From Litsea cubeba (taxonomy: Eukaryota > Streptophyta > Magnoliopsida > Laurales > Lauraceae), in assembly GCA_012931725.1 (NCBI GenBank), contig CM022944.1, positions 61,600,600-61,664,599 on the forward strand: DNA of 64,000 nt, read 5' to 3'. The notes beneath the pieces were generated by a model, which made no database searches, was not told the DNA's origin, and was given only the letters and a program-made list of their open reading frames with translations. Positions within the stretch are counted from its first letter, which is position 1, and each line of letters begins with the position of its first letter. Positions 23,501 through 34,684 of the stretch are shown piece by piece. The position numbers and the translations under genes were made by a program.

Positions 23501-25303
23501 ATCTCCGATTCTTCCCGCAGCCGTTTACCATTCCGGGCCCCCGGCGAGCCATTTTCGAGACTAAGTGGTTGAAAGTCCTATGTTTCGGTCGTAATTCTCT
23601 AACTGAGAGTCCTATTTGCTAACCGTCAGTTGCTAAAAGTTACTCTACCCTCAAAGGAAGTGTTCGTGCATGTTTTTCGATTTTTCTTTGAGCCATTTCC
23701 CGTTCCTGACCCCCGACAGGCCATTTTCGAGCCTAAATGTTGGAAAATCCAATGTTTCGCTCTAAGTTCTATAACCGAGATTCCTATTTGCGAACTGTCA
23801 GTTCCTATAAGTTACTCTACCCTTGAGCAAAGTGCTCCTGCTGGTTTTCAATTTCTATTATGGTCGTTTCCTGTTCCAAGCCAACGGCGGGCCGTTTTCG
23901 AGCCTTAAGTGTTGGAAGCCCCATGTTTCAGTCATAATTCTCTAACCGGGAGTCCTATTTGCGAACCGTTAATTCCTACAAGTTACTCTACCCTCGAACG
24001 AAGTGCTCTTGCCGGTTTCTGATTCTTTCCACAGCCGTTTACCATTCCGGACCCCCGGCGGGCCATTTTCGAGCCTTAGGTGTTGGAAAATCCTATGTTC
24101 GCTCGTAATTCTCTAACCGGGAGTCCTACTTGCGAACCGTCAGTTCCATCAAGTTACTCTACCCTCGACGGAAGTGCTCGTGCTAGTTTTTTAATTTTCG
24201 TCAGGCCATTTCCCATTCTCGTTACTCAACACTTAAGGGAAGTGCTCTTGCCGGTTTACGATATTTACCGCGGCCGATACCGTTCCGGACCCCCGGAAGG
24301 TCGTTTTCGAGCCTTAGTGTTGGAAAACCCCATGTTTCGCTCGTAATTCTCTAACCGGGAGTCCTATTTGCAAACCATCAGTTCCCTATAAGTTACTCTA
24401 TCCTTGAGGGAAGTGCTCGGCCGGTTTCTGATTCTTCCCACAGCCGTTTACCATTCCGAACCCCCTGCGGGCCATTTTCGAGCCTTAAGTGTTGGAAAAT
24501 CCTATGTTCGCTCGTAATTCTCAAACTGGGAGTCCTATTTGCGAACCGTCAGTTCTTACAAGTTACTCTACCCTTGAACGAAGTGCTCGTGCCGGTTTCT
24601 GATTCTTTCCGCAGCCGTTTACCATTCCGGACCCCCGGCGGGCCGTTTTCGAGCCTTAGGTGTTGGAAAATCCTATGTTCGCTCGTAATTCTCTAACCGG
24701 GAGTCCTATTTGGGAAGCGACAATTCCTACAAGTTACTCTACCCTCAAGGGAAGTGGTCTTACCGGTTTCCGATTTTTACAGTGGCCGATCCCATTCTTG
24801 ACCCCTGGAAGGTTGTTTTCGAGCCTTAGTGTTGGAAAACCCCATGTTTCGCTCGTAATTCTCTAATCGAGAGTCCTATTTGCGAACCATCAGTTCCCTA
24901 TAAGTTACTCTATCCTCGAGGGAAGTACTCAGCCGGTTTCCGATTCTTCCCACAGCCGTTTACCATTCCGAACCCCTTGCAGGCCGTTTTCGAGCCTAAA
25001 TGTTGGAAAATCCCATGTTTCACTCTTTATTATCTAACCGGGAGTCCTATTTACGAACCATCAGTTCTAGAAGTTACTATACCTCGAGCGAAGTGCTCGT
25101 GCCGGTTTTTTTAGTTTTACCGCGGCCGTTTCCCATTCCAGGCCATCGGTGGGCCGTTTTCGAGCCTAAGTGTCGAAAAACTCCATGTTTCAGTCATAAT
25201 TCTCTAACCGGGAGTTCTATTTGCGAACCGTCAGTTCCTACAAGTTACTCTACCCTCGAAGGAAGTGCTAATGTCGGTTTTCGATTCTTCCTTGGGCCGT
25301 TTC
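20521..25303. repeat. Distal, more diverged satellite segment with about 1.95-kb periodicity
   Basis: Monomers of the same satellite continue, but the 15-type order is lost and differences between neighbours are larger. A second periodicity is visible. The block around 22270-23330 (GTTACTCTACCCTCAAGGG joined after a truncated monomer, CCGCGGCCGAT, GGAAGGTCG, then the CTCTTTATTCTC monomer at 23065) recurs around 24220-25290 at an offset near 1950 bp. This is the edge of the array next to the transposon cluster, where homogenisation is commonly weaker. Confidence 0.75.
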
Positions 25304-25950
25304 TAATGGAACAACACTTCCTCTCGGTTCTAATGAGGTCGGCGGACGTGGGAGTCCGTTTGGGTCCGACGCTTTCGTAACCGAAGGGGGGGCAGAGACG
25401 TGCATCAACATTTATTGTGTGGGTGTGCCAGATTTTCTATTTTACTTGGAATTGTAAGTGGTGATCCGAAGATCAACCTTCGCAAGTAAAAATGAAATCA
25501 ACTTCTTTCAAGTTTTCCATTGCACATATATTTAAGAAAAGAGACATTTTCTTGATTTGCCGTGAAAGGCGATTTTTTTGGCGTTTATAGTCGATTTGGG
25601 CGTTTATAGCCGATTTACAATCCTTATCAATAATGAAAGACAAGAGTTGTGATTTTTTTTTGTCTCTTTTGAAAAAATACAAACTACAATGAAAAGCAAG
25701 AAAAGGAGGATCTAACTTCTCAGGAGATTGTGGGGGACCCGTTCAGATTGACGGTCGCAAGCCATATGTGGACTTCACCATCATCCATGCAGATGAGAAT
25801 AGAGGATGCTATTGATTCACTTGGCTTGGCTATAACCTCAGGCTTTTAGATGACAAAGACCAAGAGGAGGTCCTATGTCCAATAAAAAACTAAGTAGACG
25901 GGCTGAAAAGCCACGTCTAAGCCATTGGAGGCAGAAGGAGAAGGCAAGGA

Positions 25951-25976
25951 CCTTGGGGGGGGGGTACCCCCCAAGG
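25951..25976. other. G/C-run palindrome in LTR (R/U5 region)
   Basis: CCTTGGGGGG at 25951-25960 pairs with CCCCCCAAGG at 25967-25976 around a short G-rich centre. The same palindrome occurs in the other LTR at 52659-52680. Its position downstream of the TATA region means it would be in the transcript leader and could fold as an RNA hairpin. Role unknown. Confidence 0.6.
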
Positions 25977-26810
25977 GACTTTTGTCACCTTATAGCGGTG
26001 GTCGGTGTAGGATTTCCGCAGAGTTTTATCTCTTTGATGCCTTTTTCTGTCTGAGTTTCCGGATTTTCTGTAGTATGTTGTTTGTTTTCTCTGCTGTCTG
26101 TCTGTTTTCTTCTTGGAGAGCTCTCCTATTGATAGGCTTTTAGGTAGCCATTTAGGAGGGTTTATGAGCCTTAATTGTCATAAAGCTACATAAAGGGAGG
26201 AGTTACAAGATTGAATTCTTTATTTTGTAACTTCTTTTTCTTGGTTTCTGATTTGCCGGAGGAGATTGAAGGCATTTAATCACATTTAATCGCCATGATG
26301 GGAGGAGTTTCATGGGTTAAATGCCATGAATCTCCTGACTTGTAACTCCCGGATGATTGCTTCTGATTGGTCCATCCAAAGAAATGGATTAATGACTGTA
26401 ATAAAGCTAGTCAATTAATCGCATTAAGTGGTCACCGAGCCGTTGAAGAGTCGCGGGCCGTGCCGCGTCTTTTGGGATTCTTCTGGCGATGATCATCGAT
26501 GGATCTTCATGTAGATCGACATTGGATGACCATGTAACTTCAGGTGTTGGTTGCCAATAGCGGGTCGGTGCCATCTGTCCTGTCGATTTCTCGATCGGTC
26601 GGGTCGAAAGCACACTTTTTTTGGTTGACCGGTTGGCGATCAATGTTGATTTCGATACTCTTGATGATTAACCCGTGTTTTTGACGGATGTCCGAGGATT
26701 TGGTGTCTCAAAAGTATGAATTTTGGAAAATACCAGAGGCCGGACGCTTCGAATCACGAAAATAGGGCAAAAAAACAGGGTTTCCGGGGCCCTCCTGGCG
26801 ATTCCGGGCC

Positions 26811-26838
26811 CCAGGGTCGCAGGGGCCTGCGACCCTGG
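26811..26838. other. Perfect 12-bp-stem hairpin in LTR U3
   Basis: CCAGGGTCGCAG (26811-26822) is followed by a 4-nt loop and then its exact complement CTGCGACCCTGG (26827-26838). The same stem is found in the second LTR at 51783-51810 with a different loop (GGGC here; GGGT in the same orientation there). An unchanged stem with a changed loop in two otherwise diverged LTRs hints at constraint. Confidence 0.7.
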
Positions 26839-27864
26839 GGTGGGGGGGGTTTCCCCCATTTGTCCCGTCTTGTGTCTGTTTTTGCTATTTTTTTATTCTT
26901 TTTTCTTCTGTATTTTTCCTTGGCATTTTTGATCATTTATTGGCCTGATTTCCCTGTAGAAAACCTGATGAGAATCCTTGCATTTTATTTTGCAAAGTTT
27001 CCAATTTTCTGAGAAAGCCGAAGACTTTGTCGCGCAGAGCTGCCGATTTTCCGTCAGAAGTTGAAACTTGGTCAAACGATGCCGGAATGACCTGAAATTT
27101 GGGGTGAAGCCTGCTGAGCAATAAGTAAGACCAACCATAGATTTTTGTTTGAGTTTTGAAGCCATTTGGGGTCCTATCACCAGTAGACTTACTTTTGTCG
27201 CGATGAAGATGTCGCGGTTTGATGTGCGGTCAACCGATGTCCGATTGACTTGAAATTTGACAGGGAACCTATTGGAGTCATTTTAAGATGATCTATAAGC
27301 TTTGTCTTGGAAACCATGGTCCTGGGGAGCTTCGCCGCTGAGAGGCCTGATTTGGCTTCCGAGCGTCAAAGTATGGTCAAATGTTGTCGAAATGACCTAA
27401 AATTTGACGTGTAGCCCTTTGTAAGCATTTTGAAGCCGTCCATGTGCTCTATCTGATGAGTGATGGCCTCGGTGGTTCTCGCCGCCGAGAGGCTTGATTT
27501 AGCTGTTCGAGGGTTGCTGTAGGGTCAAACGTTGTCGGTTTGACTCGGAACTTGACGTGGAGCCTTTTGGATGTATTTTGAGACCATCCATCGGCTCTGA
27601 TCGAAGATTTGGTGTCTCCGATGCTTTCCCCGCCGGGAGCTCCTTTTCAGCTGCCGGAGAAGCTAAGTTAGGCCAAATGATTTTGAAATGGCCCGAAATT
27701 TCTTGTGTACTCTTGTTTTGGCTGTCTTGAAGGATCTTGCAATTTTTGTTTGATTCTGACAAGATTTGATTTTTTGGAAGTAGCATTGCCTATTTATGGC
27801 AGGTTGCGACTTCATGTAGCTCTTTGGATCTTGAAGAGGCAAAGTGACATTTTTGGTGTCAACA

Positions 27865-27879
27865 AATGCCCCCTCGAGG
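27865..27879 (-). promoter_or_regulatory. Polypurine tract of element B'
   Basis: Read on the minus strand this is CCTCGAGGGGGCATT, immediately followed by the LTR start TGTTGACACC. A purine-rich run directly upstream of an LTR primes plus-strand DNA synthesis. Its presence here identifies 25304-27864 as the 3' LTR and fixes the orientation of the element. Confidence 0.75.
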
Positions 27880-28083
27880 TGCAGCGACGAGTTGCTTATC
27901 ATTTGTAGTCGATGTGCCTCGAAGAGATTTGTGAAGGACAGCCTGTGACTGGACCAAGAGTCTTTGAGCAGTCTTTCTTTTTGGTATTTATAGCCTTTTG
28001 AGCTTCTAGGGGAATTTTATGGTAGTGAGAGGGATCACGTACCATCTCGAGGCAAAGTTTTGAAGATGACATCAGGGATATGG

Positions 28084-28325
28084 ATTTGGGTTTTGACCTT
28101 GTGACCTAACAAGCTGTATGTGGCAGGTTAGGGGGTCGGGTTTGGTTTTGACCGTGTGACCCAACAAGCTGTATGTGGAATGTTGGGGGATCAATTTTGG
28201 TTTTGATCTTGTGACCTAACAGGTTGTATGTGGCAAGTTAGGAGATCAGGTTTTGGTTTTTGGTTTTGGTCTTGTGACCTAACAAGCTGTATGTGGCAAC
28301 TTAGGGGACCAGGATTTGGTTTGGA
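28084..28325. repeat. Minisatellite, about 58-bp unit, 4 copies
   Basis: The motif GTGACCTAACAAGCTGTATG followed by TGGCA-GTTAGGGG and a TTTTGGTTTTGA block is repeated with starts near 28101, 28156, 28211 and 28274. It lies between the polypurine tract and the promoter of the antisense gene. The surrounding 27880-28900 contains no gene. Confidence 0.8.
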
Positions 28326-28599
28326 TTTTTGCAGAATGTCAATTTCAAGATTTTGGCTCAATTTGGTAGATGAGGCTGGATGGTTTGATTTTTTGGAAGC
28401 TCATGGGGATTGGAATTCTCTTTTGTATGGTTGAATCAACTCAAAAGAGGCATGGAACCATTTTTGTATGCTCTTGGTAAGAGGGGTTTTCTTTGACTAA
28501 AAGCCCAAAAATTTTTTTTTTAGTGCCTAGGTGGTCAAACCTGGCTCATATGGGCTAACCCATGGGACCTTAAGCTTTTGAAATGGCTTAGATCTCATA

Positions 28600-28870
28600 T
28601 GGTGTCATTTTTGTAAAGAATATCCAAAAATATCTCATTTGGATAGAGAATATCTAAGAATATCTTTATTTGGAGAGAATCTCTCATGTTCCCTTTATTT
28701 TGGAAGAGAATATCTCAAGATATCCTCCTTTGGGAAAGAATCTTTCATTGATCCTATCGTTTTGGGAGGAAATCTCTCATTGATTTCTTTTTGGGAGAAA
28801 ATCCCTCAAGATATCTTTCTTTTGGGAAAGAATCTTTCTAATCTCTTTCTTTTGGTAAGGTTACTAATTA
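28600..28870. repeat. Degenerate short tandem repeats rich in GAGAATATCTC-like motifs
   Basis: Variants of a 30-60 bp unit (TTTGG-A-AGAATCTCTCATT and AGATATC) are repeated about eight times. They lie immediately upstream of the TATA box at 28917. Their role is unknown. An open frame runs through them but translates to low-complexity sequence. Confidence 0.55.
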
Positions 28871-28916
28871 GTAACACTTACCTCTTTCTTCTTTCCTTCT
28901 TTGGTTTGCTTTCTTC

Positions 28917-28923
28917 TATAAAA
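28917..28923 (+). promoter_or_regulatory. TATA box of the PMD gene carried by element B'
   Basis: TATAAAA in the context TTCTATAAAAGCAAAGAGG lies about 125 bp upstream of the start codon at 29046. It is followed by a CT-rich leader containing repeated CTTCTTCTTC. This is a normal plant core promoter geometry. It lies on the strand opposite to element B' transcription, so the gene would be transcribed independently of the LTR. Confidence 0.6.
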
Positions 28924-29045
28924 GCAAAGAGGAGGTTGGATCTCTTGCTCTTATTACTTTCTTTTGCAACAATCCCAAGAGGGCTTCAAGACCAAGAGTT
29001 CTTCTTCTTCAAGATCTTCAAGACCTTTCTTCTTCTTCTCCATCA

Positions 29046-31535
29046 ATGGCTTCAAGTAAGTTCCCTTTTTCAAGAAAACCCCATTGTAGAAAAAAAAGGT
29101 TCTTTCTTTTTTTTTTTGTTTCTTTCTTTTCTTTTCTTCTTTTTTTTTCTTTTCCACATGTTTGCTTCTTTTTTTTCACACGTTTTTTTTTCTTTCTTTT
29201 TCTTTTTTTTTTGCATGTTTTTTTTTTTGTTTCTTTTGTGGGCCGTACAGACAGATCCGTACGGATCTGGCCGTACGGCCACGTGGCTTATGGGCTAGTC
29301 CCTTTTTTCTTTTCTTTTTTTTTTGTTTTCTTTCTCTCTCCCTTTTTTTTTGAGAAAGTTTTCTATTTTTTTGTTCTTTTCTTTATCCCCCTTTTTTTTT
29401 TGCTCATCATGATAATGCATTTTTTTCGCAAACCAAGATGTTCACGCATGTATATTTTTTTGAAAATTGAATTGTAACATGATGTGATAGCATACCTGAA
29501 AGTTTTCGCAAATTTGGGAATTTGGAGCTCGCAGCGATGTTGAGCCTTTCCTGATTTTGCGGAGACTTTGAGGTTTCGAAAGTTTGGAGTTTCGGAGCTC
29601 GCAGCAATGTTGAGCCCATCTTCAAGCTTTCTATTTCTTTCGGGATAGTTCATTTTCTTCGGAATTGCCCCAGAGTCATGTCAAAATTTTGCCAGACTTT
29701 TTTTAGGGAAATTATGTCATTTTGATGTTTGATCTTTTTCTTTTCCAACCTTTGCAGGTGGTTCCTCCAGAACGAGCAAGGGTAAAGAGCCTGTTACAAG
29801 CATACCTCGTCGATCTGCTAGATCTTCTAATCCGGCCGTTTAGCAGGCCTTTGAGAAGGTCCAATATGTTGAGAAAAATCTGGAAGAGTGCGACTCCCTC
29901 AACAGAGATGAGATGAGGCAGCGACTGATCGCTCTCAAGGGAGAGGAATTCTATAAGATCATGGTAAGCAGTCATCCATGGGTGATGGGACGTCAGAGTA
30001 TTTTATCCAAGCCTACCTTCTTCTTTGGTGATGCCGTCCCTGATGCGATGACATACCAGAGGAGATGTTTTCAGTTCTCTTTCACAGCAGATGGTGAGAA
30101 GAAGACTGTTGCTACCCGGTCGACGTTTAATCGCACCGTCTCGATCATGAGCCTTGCCCCCACGTGCTCTAAGAGGGAAGATCCTCCAAGCTGGGTGAGA
30201 AGGACAAATGTAATCAAGACTGGGGTTTTTGTTGGCGGTTCTCCTGGATATACGGAGAGGTCGCCTGTTGACATGGACTTATTGATGCCATCCAGCGGCT
30301 ACCAGGGTTCTGATTATCCGTCAGTCGATTTGAGACCGGTGGGCCTTGGTATTTTCAGTGGTGACGGCAGCAATTGGATAAAGTCTTTTCGACTTCGTGG
30401 CCGTTTCAATGCTCACTCCGAGTGGAAGTCATGGACTGATCACGTCCTGCTGATTGGTGGCGCCGTTTTGAAGGAAGTCGAGATTTTTGATGCGGTCCGT
30501 GCCTTTAGGGAGACCGTGATCTTTTCTGACGAGGCCTTCATGGCTATGCTGGAATCATTCCTCCCACAAACCAATACCTTCATTGTGACGAATGGTGAGA
30601 TTGGTTTCTCTTTGAAGGAGCTAAGCGCTATTACTGGATTGCCCATCCTTGGCAAACTCTATGAGGAGTTTATGCCGATTGACAGCGTTCTTGAGGGGCA
30701 GTCTGAGGAGTTCAGGCTTCTGTACTTTCAGCTCATCACCTTTTATAATTTTTTGAAGGAGAAGGAGGGTTTGAAAGTTAGATCCAGCAGTTGGAAGAGT
30801 TCTAGCTCTTTGTTCCCCAACTTTTTTGATAGCAGGGAGTCTTCTGATAGTGCGGCCCAGGAAGCCAGGGCTCTGGATCCAAGTTCGAAGAAGATCTTGG
30901 CCATGCAAGAAGAGTTGAGAGATTTCTGTGCGAGTACAAACGCCATATGTCCTGACATTGCACTGCGGAGAGATCTCGCTGTTTACCTCACTTATTGGCT
31001 TACTGAGGCTATTTTTGCTGGAGGAGATGGAATGCACATCAGGCCGCATTGTATTTTTCCGGCTTGTCAGATGGCATTTGGAGAGCAGCTTGCTTTGGTG
31101 CCAGCTCTTTACTCTACGTGTGTACCGAACTGCAGGCTGCCGCTTTTTTGGTTCGGCTTGGGCTCCCTATGAATAGGGTATTTTCAGCCCACAACTTTTA
31201 TTCGTGGTACGTGTACCACTGTCCTGGCTTCCACCGGCTGGGTGCTGCACAGGATGATGATCCTCTAATGATTCGGCTGGCTAAGGGCAAAGCCATATCC
31301 GAATCACTTTTGTTTGCCCGCATGAGGATCCGATGGTTCAGGGACGTCGAGATGGGGCAGTCTTCAGTGAAGCTTTCTCCGGAGTTGCGGAAAAAGGCTT
31401 TTGATTTTGGTGCCGCGCGAGACTCTACCAGGGCGGGGTCGGGAAGGCATTACTCCTTGACAAATGCAGAGAAGGAGTGGCTTTTCAGCATACGTGTCGG
31501 CACAATGGTGTATGATGGACCGCGCTCCTACCTGG
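29046..31535 (+). pseudogene. Plant mobile domain (PMD, aminotransferase-like) gene, antisense in element B', interrupted
   Basis: Exon 1 is only 10 bp (29046-29055: ATG GCT TCA A). The intron is 29056-29757 (GTAAGT ... TTTGCAG). Exon 2 runs from 29758. The split codon restores serine, and the frame continues as a basic Ser/Arg/Lys N-terminus into a long domain. The PMD core is recognised by TNTFIVTNGEIGFSL (about 30570-30615), GLPILGK (30636 onward) and a second half with AVYLTYWLTEAIF and IRPHCIFPACQMAFGEQLAL (30980-31100). PMD proteins (MAIN/MAIL type) act in the nucleus in gene and transposon silencing and are also known from transposons. Defects: TAG at 29841-29843, a frameshift near 31120-31140 (continuing in another frame to 31535), and the 3' end removed by insertion of element A. 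The intron is T-rich and carries two copies of a GCTCGCAG-ATGTTGAGCC motif. The domain assignment is confident; function in the element is not known. Confidence 0.8.
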
Positions 31536-33099
31536 TGTAGACACCTCATTTGGCCCCTATGATAGCCTTATACACCTGTCATATATAGCGATGCCCCCAT
31601 TTCACCCATAATTGAATGATTAATGACATAATTCAGATTAATTAATGACAATGAAGATGCTTGTTGATAGTTTTAAACTTAGTTCAACGACTTCTAGAAA
31701 TTCGTGAGAAAAAAGTCGAATTGCATTGAGATCTCGAGTCCAACTCACCTTTCACACAAGGAGCGGACCACTACACTATTCAAACATATTCCAGACCACT
31801 TAAGACATGCTTAGGCTAATTATTACAAAGATTGCACCTAGCTTACCTAAATACCACCCGATTACCCTAAGTTAGGAAGCCACATCCATTGATCCAAGAG
31901 GTCCCCTTTTTTCCGAGCCCCTAATCATTAGGACAGATGGACCATTGGATTCTTCACTTCAAGGGCTTTCTGTCCATATATAGAACTCTGAGATCCGACG
32001 GGCAGATCAAAAAAATCATAAAAGCAGGTCCCACAACCACGGGGCACCCCCTTGAAAAACCACCTACTATTTCTAGACCTCCGATCGTCTCGAAAGTTAG
32101 TTCATCTCGATCTACTCGCCGAGAGCTTTCCGTTGATGTGTAGAACGTCAAAATCCGGTGAACATATCAAAATCTGTGAAACCTAGGTCCCAGTGATAAT
32201 GGCCAGGTCAAATCCCATTGTGGCCCACTTTTTGGGCCCCAAACTTCTCATCGGAGTCCGACTCCATACTTGGACCCCACATCCAAACCCAATTTGGCCT
32301 GATCAAGCTAACCCATCGAGCCTAAATCCAACCTCACCAAACTTATGACCAATCCAACCCAGGTCAACCTGACCCAACCTAACCCAAGCCCATCAACCTG
32401 ACCCGGGCTGCATGGCCCATCACTGGATAAGGGATGGAGAGTCCACGAGATCTGGACTCTCCCATCCTCCTGATATCTCTCTCTCCCTCTCAATCTCAAA
32501 TGAGAGTCCCAGATCCCGATCTCTCTCAAACCCAACATAAATCCCGTCTCTTCTCTCTATCCCAACCCAGGCGCAGATCTCATCTCCAAATCCATCATCT
32601 TCATCTCTACTCCTCTGCGCAGAGCCCTCCACCCTGATCCTCTCCTCATTCCCCACGACCTCTCTCGCCCAAAGCCATCACTCCCCTGCGCAGATCCCAG
32701 GACTCCATCCCTCAGACCCATCATCATCTCCCTCACAGCCTTCTGCGTCCACCATCTCAACCAACATCCTCCACCAGCCATCCATCACCGCCCATTCTCG
32801 CAGCGCCAGCCCTTTCCGTCTTTCCGATCACCATCACCCCACATCCTGCGCACGACCACCATCTCCCATCCAGCGCAGATCACCATCTCCGCCCCAGCCA
32901 TAGCACCATCCCTCGCCATCTCTCTCTCGCAGCCGGACTTTGGAACCAGATTGTCGTCGCCCACTTCTTCTTCCTCGTCTGCAACCCACACCACGCATAG
33001 AGCCTCTCTCCGCCAGCGTCTTCCTCGTGTCGATCGCACCTTCCCCCTCGCCACCGGACTCCGAACCAGGTAGGAGCCTCCCCACCTCTCTTTGCATTG

Positions 33100-33960
33100 C
33101 ATCTGCCACACCAACAACTCCCCCGTCTCCTTTCCTTTCTTGTCTTTCTCTTCTTCTCCATCTTCTCCCCCATCTTCCCTACACTCCACTCGCACCACCC
33201 ACTCTTTTTTTTTCTTCTTTCTTTTTCTTTCTTTCTTTCTTTCTCTTCTTCTTCTCACTTCCTCTCTCCATCTCTCCACTCTCACAGCCCCCGCCTTCAC
33301 ATAGTGCACTTCTTCACTCAGCTCCACCTGCACACACTATCTCTCTCTTCCTCTCTTTCTCTTTTCTTTTCTTTTCTCCTTCCTCCCTCATCCCTGCATC
33401 ACTCACCAACACACCTGCATAGCCCCTGTGGCCCTTCCTTCCATTCTCTCTTCTCTTCTTTCTCCTTTCTCCTTTCCCTTTTTACCTACACTGTGCACCA
33501 CACTCCACTGCACACCACCTGCATATCCCCTCTTTCCTCTCTTTTCCTTTTCTTTCTTTCTCTTCTTCTTCCTCCTCTTCTCCTTCCTCCACTGCATACC
33601 TCCCTTCACACTCCCTGAACCCATCTCCTTTTCTTCCTTTCCTTTCCTTTTCTTTTTCTTTCTTTCTCTACTTCTTCCTCCTTCTTCTCCTCCCTGCTGC
33701 ACACTTTATCTCCCTGCACCCACTTCACTGCACAACCCGCCTGCAACACCCTGCACTCCATCGCCTTATCCCTCCTCTCTCCCTGCATTCACCGTGCCTC
33801 ACACCAGGCCTGCGCACCACCCTTACCCCCCACACACTCCGCACCAGCTACACCCTGCACTTCTCTTCTTCCTCTTCTCTCTTTTTCCTTTTTCTTCTCA
33901 CCTCCTCACACCCTCTCCTCGCCTGCACTTGCACTGCACCCACTGAGCTACACTCGACTT
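33100..33960. repeat. Pyrimidine-rich (CT) low-complexity tract in LTR
   Basis: Long runs of CTTT, TTTC and CCTCC alternate with CACTGCACACC-like blocks. Such a tract gives long open frames on both strands (Ser/Pro/Leu/Phe-rich on plus, Arg/Lys/Glu-rich on minus), none of which resembles a protein. It is part of the element A LTR, and the corresponding part of the 3' LTR lies beyond element B. Confidence 0.75.
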
Positions 33961-34676
33961 CTCATCATTCCAAGAATCTGCCCGAAGCCATGCAGCCCAT
34001 GCAGTCACTGGAACCCATTCAATCCAACACCCCTGCTGCCTAGTCTCGACCGAATCTCTTTTAAACAGAGCCCAATTACAACTACAGCCAGCCTAAGCCC
34101 ACAGTGGCACTCATTACCCACCTATCAAAACCCAATCCAGCCCATGCATGCCCAATTTATTTTCTTGCAATAAATTTAATACTACATTTATTTATTGTTT
34201 CTTTTTAAGGTATTTTATACATCCTAATATGCCCATGCATTTAATATGCTCATTCATTTAAATTAGCAATTTTCCCATCTCATAGCTTCTTTTAATTTAA
34301 TTTGTTCTCAATCCATTAAAACATGCCCATGCATCTAACATGCCCATGCATTATATAACTTAGTTCTTCTTTTTTTTTTTGTTTCTTTTTATTGTCTTTA
34401 GATCATATTAGAATTGCATAATTCATAAAAACCAAAAGGACAAAAACAGAAAAGAACCAAAAAATCGAATTCCAAGTATCAGATTAATTAAAAAAATTAG
34501 GTTAGGTTTAATAATTAATTTCCTTAACCTCCTCTCCTGTCATTAGGATTAGGGAATCTAATTAAAAAGTTCTAAATCGGTTAGGTCAATTAATAAATAA
34601 AATTAGTAATTTAGTTCCTTCTCCTTCTCGCCTTTCATTTAGGATTAGAAGAATTAGTTTAGGAGATTTTAGGCTT

Positions 34677-34684
34677 TATAAATA
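34677..34684 (+). promoter_or_regulatory. Candidate TATA box of the element A LTR
   Basis: TATAAATA occurs in GGCTTTATAAATAAAACC, in the right half of the LTR. If used, about 1.2 kb of R/U5 would follow. The surroundings are very A/T-rich, so chance occurrence is possible. Confidence 0.3.

Larger units (their letters stand above)
1..25303. repeat. Satellite DNA array, about 169-bp monomer, roughly 150 copies
   Basis: The whole stretch is one tandem repeat read in a single orientation. Each unit can be recognised by an ATGTTTCGCTC-like block, then TAATTCTCTAACCGGGAGTC, a GTTCCTACAAGTTACTCTACC block, a CCGTTTACCGTTCC-like block and CCGTTTTCGAGCC. Successive blocks lie 167-171 bp apart, about the length of a nucleosomal repeat, as in many plant centromeric or heterochromatic satellites. 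Monomers differ enough to be sorted into types, and the types recur in fixed order (higher-order repeat). No internal inversions or unrelated insertions were seen. The array starts before the window and ends abruptly at a retrotransposon LTR. Whether it is centromeric cannot be told from sequence alone. Open frames of 60-160 codons occur throughout but are by-products of the monomer. Confidence 0.97.
25304..27864 (-). repeat. 3' LTR of element B' (2561 bp)
   Basis: On the minus strand the LTR starts TGTTGACACC (27864) and ends CCATTA (25304). It aligns along its whole length with 50763-53321 in reverse complement. Both contain the same U3 tandem motif, the same 12-bp-stem hairpin, the GTAC-centred G/C palindrome and a TATA region. 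In this copy the TATA box is altered: the minus-strand reading of 26127-26134 is TATCAATA where the other copy has TATAAATA. The two LTRs differ at many positions, so they come from separate insertions and not from one element. No gene lies within it. Confidence 0.9.
25304..31535 (-). mobile_element. Retrotransposon B' (3' part only), minus strand, Tat/Ogre-like Ty3/gypsy
   Basis: The element is read on the minus strand. Its 3' LTR lies at the left (27864 down to 25304), preceded by a polypurine tract, and its upstream internal region extends right to 31535, where element A is inserted. No gag-pol is visible in the retained part. The internal region holds only repeats and a plant mobile domain gene on the opposite strand. 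The LTR matches the 5' LTR of element B (50763-53321) in length and over its whole sequence, in inverted orientation, so both are members of one family. The left border abuts satellite; GTTTC at 25299-25303 is the candidate target-site duplication, with its partner outside the window. Confidence 0.85.

Noticed and set aside
1..25303. Dozens of 60-160 codon open frames with similar proteins (MLENPMFARNSLTG and related)
   Set aside because: They repeat with the satellite monomer, occur in two overlapping frames, and track monomer order. They are a consequence of few stops in the unit, not genes.
1..25303. CENP-B-box-like motif in the satellite (TTCG ... CGGG within TTTCGCTCGTAATTCTCTAACCGGGA)
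   Set aside because: The distance between TTCG and CGGG is far longer than in the TTCG-N4-A-N2-CGGG consensus, so there is no real match.
28639..29298. 219-codon frame rich in Phe, Leu and Ser (membrane-like)
   Set aside because: It runs through degenerate TTTGG/AGAATC repeats and a poly-T intron. The composition alone gives hydrophobic codons, and it overlaps the PMD gene start and intron.
32785..33946. Long plus and minus frames in CT-rich DNA (Ser/Pro/Leu/Phe- and Arg/Lys/Glu-rich)
   Set aside because: They are low-complexity translations on both strands of a pyrimidine-rich part of the LTR, with no conserved domain.
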